Positions 1-6,823 are shown, numbered from the stretch's first letter. The stretch: DNA of 11,496 nt from a crenarchaeote SCGC AAA261-N23 (GCA_000375685.1 AQVQ01000038.1:1-11496); one strand, 5' to 3'. Numbers and translations are program-made. Notes: generated by a model from the letters alone, not told the origin.

Positions 1-87
1 TTATTAAATTAAAAATACTATAAATACATACTATAAATACATAAGAATTTTTCTTGCCCTTTTTATTATTGCTTCATCTACCATTTT
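1..87. repeat. Terminal inverted repeat, left copy (matches 6734-6820)
   Basis: Bases 1-87 are an exact reverse complement of 6734-6820, the 3' end of the CitE-like gene plus the spacer before the PrpD-like gene. Identity stops at 87/88, where the sequence changes to the acyl-CoA synthetase reading frame. The internal copy reads as normal CitE family sequence, so the terminal copy is the misplaced one. It carries no gene of its own. Most likely it is a chimeric or assembly join at the contig end. Confidence 0.95.
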
Positions 88-522
88 GCTTGTAACTACT
101 GGATGAATTCAGAAGAATGGAAGAAAAGGATTACAGAAGATGGATATTTCAGAACAGGAGATTTAGCTTATTGTGACGAAGAAGGATATTTTTATATAAT
201 AGGAAGAGTGGACGATTTGATTAAAACATCTGCGTATAGAATAGGTCCAGCTGAAGTTGAATCTGCAATATTAAAGCATCCTGCTGTCCAACTTGCAGCA
301 GTAATTGGCAAACCGGATCCAATAAGAGGACAAATTATTAAAGCATATATTGTTCTTAAGCAAGGATATGAAGCTTCACAACAACTTGCAAATGAAATTC
401 AAAATTTCGTGAAAAATAACTATTCAACGGTTGCATATCCACGTGAAATAGAATTTGTTGATAACATTCCTGTGACAGAAACTGGTAAAATTATGAGAAG
501 ATTGTTAAGAACTAAGTATTAA
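88..522 (+). CDS. Acyl-CoA synthetase (AMP-forming), C-terminal fragment, 5' end missing
   Basis: This is the C-terminal domain of an ANL-superfamily acetyl/acyl-CoA synthetase, which activates a carboxylic acid with ATP and CoA in the cytoplasm. Numbering from the Met at 103, the visible motifs are YFRTGD (15-20), the hinge GRVDD (35-39), YRIGPAEVE (45-53), and the C-terminal TETGK (125-129) with the adenylation lysine K129. The family is normally about 520-650 residues, so roughly three quarters is missing. The frame is open back to about 88 (reading ..NYW before the Met), and then the sequence becomes the inverted CitE tail. The Met at 103 is therefore an internal residue, not a start. Truncation coincides exactly with the inverted-repeat join, so it is probably a contig artefact and not gene decay. 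Substrate cannot be told. Confidence 0.88.
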   Translation, partial: ACNYWMNSEEWKKRITEDGYFRTGDLAYCDEEGYFYIIGRVDDLIKTSAYRIGPAEVESAILKHPAVQLAAVIGKPDPIRGQIIKAYIVLKQGYEASQQLANEIQNFVKNNYSTVAYPREIEFVDNIPVTETGKIMRRLLRTKY

Positions 523-676
523 AGTAAAGTATTATATTATATTTTAAATTTAAGACAGGCGTGCCAATTTTTAACAAGCAGTGCACTACTAAGTGATTGT
601 TTGTTATTTTTATAGTATTCACAAGTATAGACCTCAACATTTAACTAAGTCATCAAGACTGGCAGGAATTCTGTTC

Positions 677-1200
677 AGATTAATAATTTTTGATCAGGAG
701 GTAAAGGTTCAGCAACTAGGCCGATGTGTGGAATCAATACATTTAGATTTTAAGCTGGACACGGATAAATGGAATGATTAAACTTACAAGCCTTGACCAA
801 TTGCTTAATCAGTCAGATTATGTTTGTTTGACAGCCGCTCTAACGAAAGAAACAAGGCATATGATAAGTGAGAAAGAGCTTCGTATGATGAAAAAATTGC
901 CTTTTTAATTATTATAGCTTGAGGAGGTATAGTTGATGAAACAGCTTTATATAATGCTCTTCGGAAAAAATGGATCGCGGGTGCCGTTTAGATGTACTAG
1001 AATCGGAACCTCCGAAAGATAAAACACTTTTAAAATTAAAAAACTGCATAGTAACACCACATATTGCAGGATTAACTGTTGAATGACTTAGAGGTGGTCG
1101 TATGGCGGTAGAGGAGGTCAAAAGAGTTTTAAATGGCGGAATGCCCAGTTTGGAGAATCTGGTAAATCCAGAAGTTTTGAGCATAAAGGGATATAGATGA
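677..1200 (+). pseudogene. D-isomer 2-hydroxyacid dehydrogenase remnant
   Basis: Pieces of an NAD-dependent D-2-hydroxyacid (3-phosphoglycerate/glyoxylate-like) dehydrogenase can be read in sequence order across several frames. From 677 the frame gives RLIIFDQEVK...LGRCVESI, resembling the segment after the Rossmann glycine loop. From 778 it gives SLDQLLNQSDYVCLTAALTK. After about 913 it gives A-stop-GGIVDETALYNALRKK...AGA, and from about 991 DVLESEPPKDK...IVTPHIAGLT, ending NLVNPEVLSI with a TGA at 1198-1200. The family normally reads ARGGIVDE, so the TGA before GGIVDE looks like a CGA-to-TGA change. There is another in-frame stop after GLTVE (1084-1086) and at least two frameshifts. The catalytic Glu (LESEPP) and His (TPHIAG) regions are still recognisable. 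The N-terminal substrate domain and the first part of the NAD domain are absent. Bases 523-676 show nothing I can assign. Confidence 0.85.
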
Positions 1201-1303
1201 ATTTTGGAATTTTAATGCCTAACTGGGACCCATTAATCAAATATTACAATTAAACCACCAACTTTTACCGATATCAAAGAAAAGCTTGCTCATAAATTTA
1301 TCC

Positions 1304-2197
1304 TCAAGAATGCCCCAGCCATTGATTATACCATTCTAACGTAACTTTCATTACTTCTTTTAGGTTTTCTTGCTTATATATTTCATGATGATGAACATCA
1401 AATCCGATAATCTTTTTTGGTTCCGCAGCCTTCTCAAATAGTTCTTCTGCATGTGATCTTAAAGGATCTTTCTTCGCATAAATAAACATTATAGGTCTTG
1501 GCGAGATCTTATGCACAATTTCACAAGCGTTGAATTCCAATATTTTCTCAAAAAATTCGAAATCAATTTGCATCTCTGCACGTTCAGGATGTTGCGCTCT
1601 CGTTATCTTCCAGAATTCTATCGCCTCTGGAGTCGGTCTCGGTAAGTATATCGAAAATGGGTCTACACGCATGGATTTGCCTGTTAAAACGCGCTGATTT
1701 CTATTTTTTTCTACTTCCTCGAGGAATTGCTTAAATTCGGTTTCTGTAAATCTTTCTTTCATCCATTTGTATCCATTTGCTACAGGTACATTTGAAACTG
1801 TACATTTTACTCTACTATCCATAGCAGCGGCGTAAACAACTAAACCACCTCCTAAACTTGTTCCCCATAAACCTATTTTTTCTTTATCTACCTCTGGCCT
1901 ACTTTGAAGAAATGTAATAGCATTACGGATATCTTCCACCTCTTCCATAGGAATCAATCTCCATCTCGGCCCTTCACTGGTGCCAAATCCACGGTAATCA
2001 AACGTAAGAGTTACGTAACCAGCTTCTGTAAATGCTGTGGCAACCTGTGGCAATGGAACCATTTCCTTGAAAGCAGCAAAACCATGACAAACAACTATTC
2101 CCGGTTTTTTCTCACCATCTTTGAACTCCTCTGGTATACGGAGGATTCCTGAAAGACGGTGCCCATTACTGTAAAATCCTACATATACACCTTTCAT
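1304..2197 (-). CDS. Alpha/beta hydrolase (esterase/dienelactone-hydrolase-like)
   Basis: This is an intact cytoplasmic alpha/beta hydrolase of about 297 residues. With numbering from the ATG at 2197, it shows an oxyanion-hole HGF (38-40), a FDYRGFGTS stretch (66-74), the nucleophile elbow GTSLGG with Ser114, a candidate acid Asp244 in YAKKDPL, and a candidate His within the HHH run at 269-271. An insertion of about 85 residues (roughly 135-220) before the acid forms the lid. No signal peptide or membrane segment is seen. A GTG at 2203 would add two residues. The TATA-like box centred near 2227 would place transcription start close to 2201, which favours the ATG. It is transcribed against its neighbours and is the only intact gene in the decaying left part. 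The substrate is unknown; ester or thioester hydrolysis is the family expectation. Confidence 0.9.
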   Translation of the reverse strand: MKGVYVGFYSNGHRLSGILRIPEEFKDGEKKPGIVVCHGFAAFKEMVPLPQVATAFTEAGYVTLTFDYRGFGTSEGPRWRLIPMEEVEDIRNAITFLQSRPEVDKEKIGLWGTSLGGGLVVYAAAMDSRVKCTVSNVPVANGYKWMKERFTETEFKQFLEEVEKNRNQRVLTGKSMRVDPFSIYLPRPTPEAIEFWKITRAQHPERAEMQIDFEFFEKILEFNACEIVHKISPRPIMFIYAKKDPLRSHAEELFEKAAEPKKIIGFDVHHHEIYKQENLKEVMKVTLEWYNQWLGHS

Positions 2198-2221
2198 TTT
2201 CACCTTAACTTTTAAATTAAT

Positions 2222-2232
2222 TATTTATAAAT
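2222..2232 (-). promoter_or_regulatory. TATA-like box for the alpha/beta hydrolase
   Basis: The minus strand reads ATTTATAAATA here, centred about 24-30 nt before the candidate starts at 2203 and 2197. This is the usual archaeal TATA distance for a leaderless or nearly leaderless transcript. A purine-rich aaggtg follows just before the ATG, so a weak Shine-Dalgarno role is also possible. Confidence 0.5.
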
Positions 2233-2237
2233 ATAAA

Positions 2238-2342
2238 AAGCCTAATATTGATGCATGGTATAAAACAACTGGTAATGACTTGCTGAAAGTAACAGAAGAA
2301 AAGGAAAATCTACTCTATAAAAAGAATATTGAATTTAAGTAA
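2238..2342 (+). pseudogene. Possible C-terminal coding remnant, unknown family
   Basis: An open stretch of 34 codons ends in TAA at 2340-2342 and reads KPNIDAWYKTTGNDLLKV followed by a Lys/Glu-rich helical tail. Its composition looks like the charged C-terminus of a real protein, and it lies in a neighbourhood full of broken genes. It has no start codon and partly overlaps the promoter region of the alpha/beta hydrolase on the other strand. I do not recognise the family. It may simply be chance coding-like sequence. Confidence 0.25.
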
Positions 2343-2373
2343 AAATTTTAAGATAGTTTTTACTTTTCGTATC

Positions 2374-3188
2374 ATGATTAAAATTATAGATTGCGATGTA
2401 CATCCATATGTTCAGAGTGTTAAAGATTTATACAATTACATGGATCCAGCGGTAGTTAAAAAGTTCGAAATAGCAGGAGTGGAGATCTCAATGGGTCTTG
2501 ATACTATTTTGACCCGAAAACCCTAGCGGTGGAACTATTAGAAAAGATGCCAAGAGTAGAGTAAGGCAAACCTGCAGGAAGCTATCCTGAGGATGTAATC
2601 TAGGATTATCTTAATAAGTATCCTATTGAGGTAACAATTCTCAATGATATATCAGCATCTTGGATGGTATCACAAAGTGGTACTATTTAAGTTTAAAGTT
2701 AGCTTCTGCTTACAATGATTATTTTATTTCCATATAGCAACTAACGATGAATATCATATACTTGGTCTAATGTAAATTTTCCTGCTGTTCAAGAAGTTAA
2801 TGTTGCAAGCCTAGTTTTAAGTGGAGTTTTGGAGAAATTCCCAAATATAAAATTTGTCTTTGCAGAATATGGCTTTGGAACAATGGTTCCTTTTCTTTGG
2901 AGATTTGATAAAGATTGGAGAGGATGTAGAATCGAAACACCGTGGGTTAAGATGCCTCCTTCTGAATATGTTAAAAGAAATATTAGATTTACTACGCAAC
3001 CTCTTCCTGAACCGAAAAATATCAAGCTTTTGGCAGAATTGATGATGGAAATAGAAGATTCACTCTTGTTTAGCTCAGACTATCCACATTGGGATAATGA
3101 TATGCCAGATATGTCTCTGCAATTTTTGCCTGAGAAGTCAAGGATTAAAATCTTCTATGAGAATGCAAAATCCACATTTAGACTCTAA
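2374..3188 (+). pseudogene. Amidohydrolase family 2 (LigW/ACMSD-like) remnant
   Basis: This is a broken metal-dependent TIM-barrel amidohydrolase. The start at 2374 reads MIKIIDCDVHPYVQSVKDLY, the expected N-terminal strand with the D-x-H type motif. Frameshifts and stops follow near 2520-2700, though fragments such as NKYPIEVTILNDIS and ASAYNDYF are still readable in other frames. From about 2780 one clean frame runs to the stop: VNVASLVLSGVLEKFPNIKF, an FAEYGFG stretch, PSEYVKRNI, and SSDYPHWDND with the conserved metal-site Asp. The family is usually about 350-400 residues. Only about 270 codons of space are present, so roughly 100 codons of the middle, including the barrel histidine region, are gone between about 2710 and 2780. 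The 119-codon ORF at 2829-3188 is the tail of this gene, not a separate one. Confidence 0.85.
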
Positions 3189-3190
3189 AA

Positions 3191-3562
3191 ATGAATTCAA
3201 TGGAAGATTGGCATAAAATTGGTAGCGTCAATGATTTCGAGTATAACAAAATAAAAATAATAAAAATAGGAAACATAGAGGTTGGAGTAATAAAAATAAA
3301 AGATAACCAATTTAGGATTATAAAAAATTCCTGTCCGCATAAAATAGGACCTATTTGCAAAGGAACTATATCAGGCACTTTTATTCCTTCCGATCCGGGA
3401 GAATTCAAATATGATTTTGAAGGGCAAATTTTAAGATGTCCTTGGCATAGATATGAGTATAATTTATTAACGGGAGAGATAATGTTTAATGATTTAAAAT
3501 TAAGGTTAAAGTTTTATAAGCATAAAATAGAAAACGATGTTATTTATGTAAAGATTGATTGA
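3191..3562 (+). CDS. Rieske-type [2Fe-2S] ferredoxin-like protein
   Basis: This 123-residue soluble protein consists of one Rieske domain, an electron carrier normally serving an oxygenase or other redox partner. The two cluster loops are C48-P-H50 (SCPHKIGP) and C83-P-W-H86 (LRCPWHRYEY), giving the two Cys and two His ligands. The gap between loops (32 residues from H50 to C83) is longer than in plain Rieske ferredoxins. It contains GTFIPSDPGEFKYDFEGQ, a variant I associate with Rieske proteins encoded beside amidohydrolases. The start at 3191 lies 2 nt after the amidohydrolase stop, so the two formed an operon; a second Met at 3200 is possible. It is intact although its upstream partner is destroyed, and no separate promoter is obvious. 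No oxygenase alpha subunit is visible in the window. Confidence 0.88.
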   Translation: MNSMEDWHKIGSVNDFEYNKIKIIKIGNIEVGVIKIKDNQFRIIKNSCPHKIGPICKGTISGTFIPSDPGEFKYDFEGQILRCPWHRYEYNLLTGEIMFNDLKLRLKFYKHKIENDVIYVKID

Positions 3563-3601
3563 TAAAATCGAACTGATGAATAAGATATTATAAAATTTCA
3601 A

Positions 3602-3621
3602 TAGGAAGCTTAGCTTTTTTT
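3602..3621 (+). terminator. Probable U-tract terminator after the Rieske gene
   Basis: A small self-complementary aagcttagctt is followed by a run of seven T residues (3615-3621), located 40-60 nt after the Rieske stop and before the promoter of the next operon. Archaeal termination commonly uses such T tracts. The stem is very short, so the T run is the main evidence. Confidence 0.4.
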
Positions 3622-3669
3622 ATATGTTTACATATAATCGTTTAAAAAATGTTTTGTTAAAACTCATAA

Positions 3670-3681
3670 CGTATAAATATA
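3670..3681 (+). promoter_or_regulatory. TATA box of the acyl-CoA dehydrogenase operon
   Basis: The sequence CGTATAAATATA is a strong archaeal TATA box centred at about 3675. It predicts transcription start near 3701 and a leader of about 12 nt before the ATG at 3714. It is the best promoter in the window and would drive the run acyl-CoA dehydrogenase, two hotdog genes, CitE-like gene and possibly the genes beyond. No operator repeat is evident. Confidence 0.6.
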
Positions 3682-3713
3682 AGGCTTATTAATATCAAAA
3701 AGCATGTTTATTT

Positions 3714-4925
3714 ATGTGGTGGCTTTCAGAAGAAAGGAAGAAGAATATAGATTTCATTAGAAACAATCTAAGAAATACTGTATCAAAATATTCTTCTCGA
3801 TACTGGTTTGAAAAAGATGAAAAAAGAGAATACCCTTTGGAATTTATCCAAGAGCTCGAGAAAAATGAGATAATGGGCATAAATATTCCTATAGAATACG
3901 GTGGCTTAGGATTGGGATTAGTTGAGTCCGATATTGTTTTGGAGGAAATTGCTTATTCTCCTGGAGGAACAGTTGCTTCAAATTCTGTTCATGCAGCATT
4001 TTTCAATAATCATATTATTGTAAAGCATGCAAGCGAAAATGTTAAGCAAAAATACTTACCAGAAATTGCTAAAGGAAATCTAAGATGCCAAGTATATGCT
4101 GTTACAGAACCATCAGCTGGATTTAATACTCCAAGAATATCCACAATCGCAAAACAAGAAGGAGACTACTATATTATAACTGGTCAAAAAGTTTTCATTT
4201 CAAGAGTTAAATATTCAGATTTAGGAATATTAGCTGCAAGAGTTGTTCCTTACGAAAAAGTGGAGAAGAAAACCCTTGGGATTGCTTTATTTTTAGTAGA
4301 TTTAAGAGAAGCAAAAAACAAATACATAAGAATTGAGGAAATACCAAATAATCTGAGAAGACCTATTGATACTAACATAATATATATAGAGAATTTGCCT
4401 GTCCCAGCAGAGAACATACTTGGTGATAAGATGAGAGGTTTCTATTATTTGATGGAGGAATCAAGTGTTGAAAGAACTCTAATTGCAGGACAGTGCATTT
4501 CAGCTGCAAGATATGCAATTAAGAAGGCTATCGAATATGCTAAGCAAAGAGTTGTATTTCCTCCAGATCCTATAGCAAAGTATCAAGGAATTCAGTTTCC
4601 TTTAGCTGATTCATGGATTAGACTTGAAGCAGCTGATTGGCTTAAGTGGAAGGCTTTAGAATGTTTAGAAAAAGGAGAAGACCCTAAAATTGCAGGATAC
4701 TATGCAAACTGTGCTAAATATATTGCTGGAGAAGCAGCGTTCCAAGCATCAAGATACGCGATGTGGACTTTAGGAGGTTATGGATATTCTGCAGAACTTG
4801 ATATTGAAAGAATTTGGAGGGGAATTGAATTATTAGCCGGTGTAGGACAGATTTCTCCTCATATGGTTCTCAATTATGTAGCTACGAATATCTTGGGAAT
4901 GCCAAAATCCTATGGAAGCGAATAA
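3714..4925 (+). CDS. Acyl-CoA dehydrogenase family protein
   Basis: This FAD flavoprotein of 403 residues has the normal family length. It is expected to form an alpha,beta double bond in an acyl-CoA and pass electrons to an electron-transfer flavoprotein. The three domains are visible: the N-terminal helical part with IPIEYGGLGLGL (58-69), the middle beta domain with YAVTEPSAGFNTP (128-140) and GQKVFIS (157-163), and the C-terminal helical part with GGYGYSAELDIERIWR (354-369). The usual C-terminal catalytic Glu (the YEGT position) is replaced by LAGVG (374-378). E253 in SVERTLIAG sits where isovaleryl-CoA and long-chain enzymes keep their catalytic Glu, so activity is likely retained. The usual TEPxAGSD reads TEPSAGFN. 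It is first in an operon with hydratase and lyase genes, suggesting a branched or dicarboxylic acyl-CoA substrate such as methylsuccinyl-CoA. The substrate is inference. Confidence 0.93.
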   Translation: MWWLSEERKKNIDFIRNNLRNTVSKYSSRYWFEKDEKREYPLEFIQELEKNEIMGINIPIEYGGLGLGLVESDIVLEEIAYSPGGTVASNSVHAAFFNNHIIVKHASENVKQKYLPEIAKGNLRCQVYAVTEPSAGFNTPRISTIAKQEGDYYIITGQKVFISRVKYSDLGILAARVVPYEKVEKKTLGIALFLVDLREAKNKYIRIEEIPNNLRRPIDTNIIYIENLPVPAENILGDKMRGFYYLMEESSVERTLIAGQCISAARYAIKKAIEYAKQRVVFPPDPIAKYQGIQFPLADSWIRLEAADWLKWKALECLEKGEDPKIAGYYANCAKYIAGEAAFQASRYAMWTLGGYGYSAELDIERIWRGIELLAGVGQISPHMVLNYVATNILGMPKSYGSE

Positions 4926-4926
4926 A

Positions 4927-5448
4927 ATGGAATCTAACAAGTATTTATCTCCTTGGGATTCTGAAGGCCCATATTACGAAGATTTTGAGATAGGAATGAT
5001 TATAAAATCATGGCCAGGAAGAACATTTCATTTATACGATAATTACATTTGGTCTGCGTTTTCAGGAGATTCGACTGTTGCTTACATTGATATGGAGTAT
5101 GTTAAAATGCTTGGTCATGAAAAACCTATCATTAATTACCATATCATTCTAAACTATTTGATTGCAGTAGCGGTTAGAGATACAAGTCAAAATTCAGTTG
5201 CTTTCTTAGGAGCAGATTATTTTAAGATTCATAAGCCCGTTTTCGATGGAGATACAGTATACGTTGAAAGTGAAGTTATATCCAAAAGAGAATCGAAATC
5301 AAGACCTGAAGCAGGAATTGTTACATGGATTCATAGAGGATACAATCAAAACAATGAACTAGTAGCAGAAGTTAGAAGAACAAACCTAGTTTATAAAAAA
5401 GAATTTTCTCCTTGGAAGAATTATTTGAAAAAAGTGGGAAAAATATGA
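4927..5448 (+). CDS. MaoC-like hotdog hydratase subunit 1 (Asp kept, His lost)
   Basis: A single hotdog domain of 173 residues from the ATG at 4927, which lies 1 nt after the acyl-CoA dehydrogenase stop. An ATG at 4912 would add five residues and overlap the previous gene. It resembles the mesaconyl-CoA/itaconyl-CoA hydratase branch of MaoC proteins: YYEDFEIGM (16-24), GRTFHLYDNYIWSAFSGD (31-48), KPVFDGDTVYVESEV (103-117), and the branch-typical RESKSRPEAGIVT (121-133) and GYNQ (138-141). The catalytic hotdog motif is normally GDxNPxHxD. Here it is GDSTVAYID (47-55), so Asp48 is present but the His position is Tyr53. That suggests this subunit cannot act alone in the usual way. The partner is almost certainly the next gene, which overlaps by 4 nt and retains the His. 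Confidence 0.87.
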   Translation: MESNKYLSPWDSEGPYYEDFEIGMIIKSWPGRTFHLYDNYIWSAFSGDSTVAYIDMEYVKMLGHEKPIINYHIILNYLIAVAVRDTSQNSVAFLGADYFKIHKPVFDGDTVYVESEVISKRESKSRPEAGIVTWIHRGYNQNNELVAEVRRTNLVYKKEFSPWKNYLKKVGKI

Positions 5449-5948
5449 AAACTGTTAGCGGATATGAAGGTCTTTTGTTTGAGGATTTAAAAAAAGGTGA
5501 TAAAATAGTTCATAGATTGGGAAAAACTGTAACATATCAAGACAATTTGCTATTTACCCATTTACTTCTTAATACAGCTCCATTACATTTTGACAATGAA
5601 TATATGCAGTTGACAGAATTCAAAAAGCCTTTGCTTGTAATGACAATGACTTATGCAGTTGTAATTGGAATTGCTTCGATTGATTTCAAAAACGTTGTTG
5701 AAGAAGTTGAAATAAGAAACCTAAAAATGCACTCGCCTGTTTTCGATGGAGATACAATACATGTTGAAACTGAGGTTTTAGATAAATTCGAAGATAAGGA
5801 AAATGAAAAGTTAGGAATTGTTGTTTTAAAGCATAAAGGTTACAAAGATAACTTTAAGCAGATTGTAATAGAATTTGAAAGGGTTGCTAAAATTTTTAAA
5901 AGGAAATACTTTCCTAGATACATTCTCAAAACTCAATCGTTCAAATGA
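5445..5948 (+). CDS. MaoC-like hotdog hydratase subunit 2 (His kept, Asp to Asn)
   Basis: A hotdog domain of 167 residues. The start at 5445 is chosen because ATGA overlaps the previous stop, and a GTGGG lies 6-10 nt upstream as a plausible ribosome site. An in-frame ATG at 5412 inside the previous gene is less likely. Motifs are LLFEDLKKGDKI (10-21), GKTVTYQDNLLFTHLLLNTAPLHFD (26-50) and SPVFDGDTIHVETEVLDK (97-114). The catalytic segment reads LNTAPLHFD, keeping His48 but with Asn43 where an R-hydratase has Asp. Asn at this position is, to my recollection, common in MaoC proteins encoded beside CitE-type lyases. The bacterial mesaconyl-CoA hydratase is a fusion of two hotdog domains; here the two halves appear as separate translationally coupled genes, likely a heterodimer hydrating a C4-C5 enoyl-CoA diacid. 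Confidence 0.88.
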   Translation: MKTVSGYEGLLFEDLKKGDKIVHRLGKTVTYQDNLLFTHLLLNTAPLHFDNEYMQLTEFKKPLLVMTMTYAVVIGIASIDFKNVVEEVEIRNLKMHSPVFDGDTIHVETEVLDKFEDKENEKLGIVVLKHKGYKDNFKQIVIEFERVAKIFKRKYFPRYILKTQSFK

Positions 5949-6790
5949 GCAAAATTTACAAATCTTTTTTGTTTGTTCCAGGTAATCAGAGAAACAAAAT
6001 CGAGAAATCTTTATCGATGAACTGCGATGTAGTTATTCTAGATCTTGAAGACTCAGTACCAATAGAGGAGAAAGAAAAAGCAAGGCAAATTGTAAGTGAT
6101 TCTTTGAAAAATATGGAATGGAAAAATATCAAAAAGTGTGTAAGAATAAATGATCTAAATTCCAAATTTTGGCTTCAAGATGTAATTGAGGTCTCTAAAA
6201 ATGAACCCGATATTATAATGATACCAAAGGTAAAAAACTCAAGCGACATAATAATCTTAGACCGTATTCTTTCTAATGTCGAAGATAATTTTAATTTGAA
6301 GAAGATACAATTGATTCCTATCATTGAGACTGTAGAAGGATTGAGGAACATATATAAAATCTCAAGGTCAAGTGAAAGAATACTCGGAATAACCTATGGG
6401 ATAGCAGATTTTTGTGCAGAATTAGGATGCGAAGAAGATGAAAAAATAATCGAATATCTAAGGTTTAAAGTTATTTTATCAGCATCTTATTCAAACATTC
6501 AGGCTATAGATACAGCCTATTTAAACATTAAAGATGTTGAAGGACTTGAAAAAGAAGCAAAAATGGCAAAGAAATTTGGATTCACAGGAAAGTTAGCAAT
6601 TCATCCTTCACAAATTGAAATAATAAACAAAGTATTTACTCCTTCAGCCCAAGAAATAGAGAGAGCAAGAAAAATATTAGAAGCTTATGAAGAAGCCAAA
6701 AGAAAAGGAATTGGAGTAATAAGTTACGAAGGGAAAATGGTAGATGAAGCAATAATAAAAAGGGCAAGAAAAATTCTTATGTATTTATAG
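5945..6790 (+). CDS. CitE/HpcH-HpaI family acyl-CoA lyase (malyl/citramalyl-CoA lyase-like)
   Basis: A TIM-barrel lyase of 281 residues, normal for stand-alone CitE-like proteins. Motifs in order are SFLFVPGN (7-14), VVILDLEDSVPIEEKEKAR (29-47), CVRIND with Arg67 (65-70), IPIIETVEGL with the metal-ligand Glu128 (124-133), YGIADFCAELG with metal-ligand Asp155 (151-161), KLAIHPSQI (216-224) and the C-terminal GKMVDEAIIKRA (263-274). The family cleaves or forms malyl-CoA, beta-methylmalyl-CoA or citramalyl-CoA, and needs Mg2+. It starts with an ATGA overlap with the second hotdog gene, so hydratase and lyase are translationally coupled. Together they would hydrate an unsaturated diacyl-CoA and split it to acetyl- or propionyl-CoA plus an alpha-keto acid. 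The last 57 nt are duplicated in inverted form at the window start. Confidence 0.93.
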   Translation: MSKIYKSFLFVPGNQRNKIEKSLSMNCDVVILDLEDSVPIEEKEKARQIVSDSLKNMEWKNIKKCVRINDLNSKFWLQDVIEVSKNEPDIIMIPKVKNSSDIIILDRILSNVEDNFNLKKIQLIPIIETVEGLRNIYKISRSSERILGITYGIADFCAELGCEEDEKIIEYLRFKVILSASYSNIQAIDTAYLNIKDVEGLEKEAKMAKKFGFTGKLAIHPSQIEIINKVFTPSAQEIERARKILEAYEEAKRKGIGVISYEGKMVDEAIIKRARKILMYL

Positions 6791-6803
6791 TATGTATTTA
6801 TAG
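6778..6803. repeat. 13-bp tandem duplication at the CitE stop codon
   Basis: Two adjacent perfect copies of TATGTATTTATAG lie at 6778-6790 and 6791-6803. The first copy encodes the last residues and TAG stop of the CitE-like gene. The second lies in the spacer and carries a TATA-like TTTATAG. Confidence 0.9.
6795..6803 (+). promoter_or_regulatory. TATA-like element before the PrpD-like gene
   Basis: TATTTATAG is centred about 25 nt before the ATG at 6824, the right spacing for a leaderless transcript. The 33-nt gap here is the only real spacing within the run of genes from 3714 to 8710, so an internal promoter is plausible in addition to readthrough from upstream. It is the second copy of the 13-bp tandem duplication. 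Confidence 0.4.
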
Positions 6804-6823
6804 TATTTTTAATTTAATAAATT

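Larger units (their letters stand above)
6734..6820. repeat. Inverted repeat, internal copy (matches 1-87)
   Basis: This is the authentic location of the 87-bp sequence that appears reverse-complemented at the window start. It contains codons for the CitE tail, its stop, and the promoter region of the PrpD-like gene. The coding frame runs through it without disturbance, which identifies this copy as the native one. Confidence 0.95.

Noticed and set aside
1..120. Insertion-sequence or transposon end at the left terminus
   Set aside because: The left inverted repeat is the tail of a resident metabolic gene, with no transposase or target duplication.
593..781. Independent 62-codon plus-strand gene
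   Set aside because: Its later part reads as the NAD-domain region of the hydroxyacid dehydrogenase remnant; it is a piece of that pseudogene.
912..1184. 90-codon minus-strand gene
   Set aside because: Antisense shadow of the readable hydroxyacid dehydrogenase remnant.
2789..3025. Minus-strand ORFs opposite the amidohydrolase remnant
   Set aside because: The plus strand carries clear amidohydrolase motifs; the opposite frames have no recognisable content.
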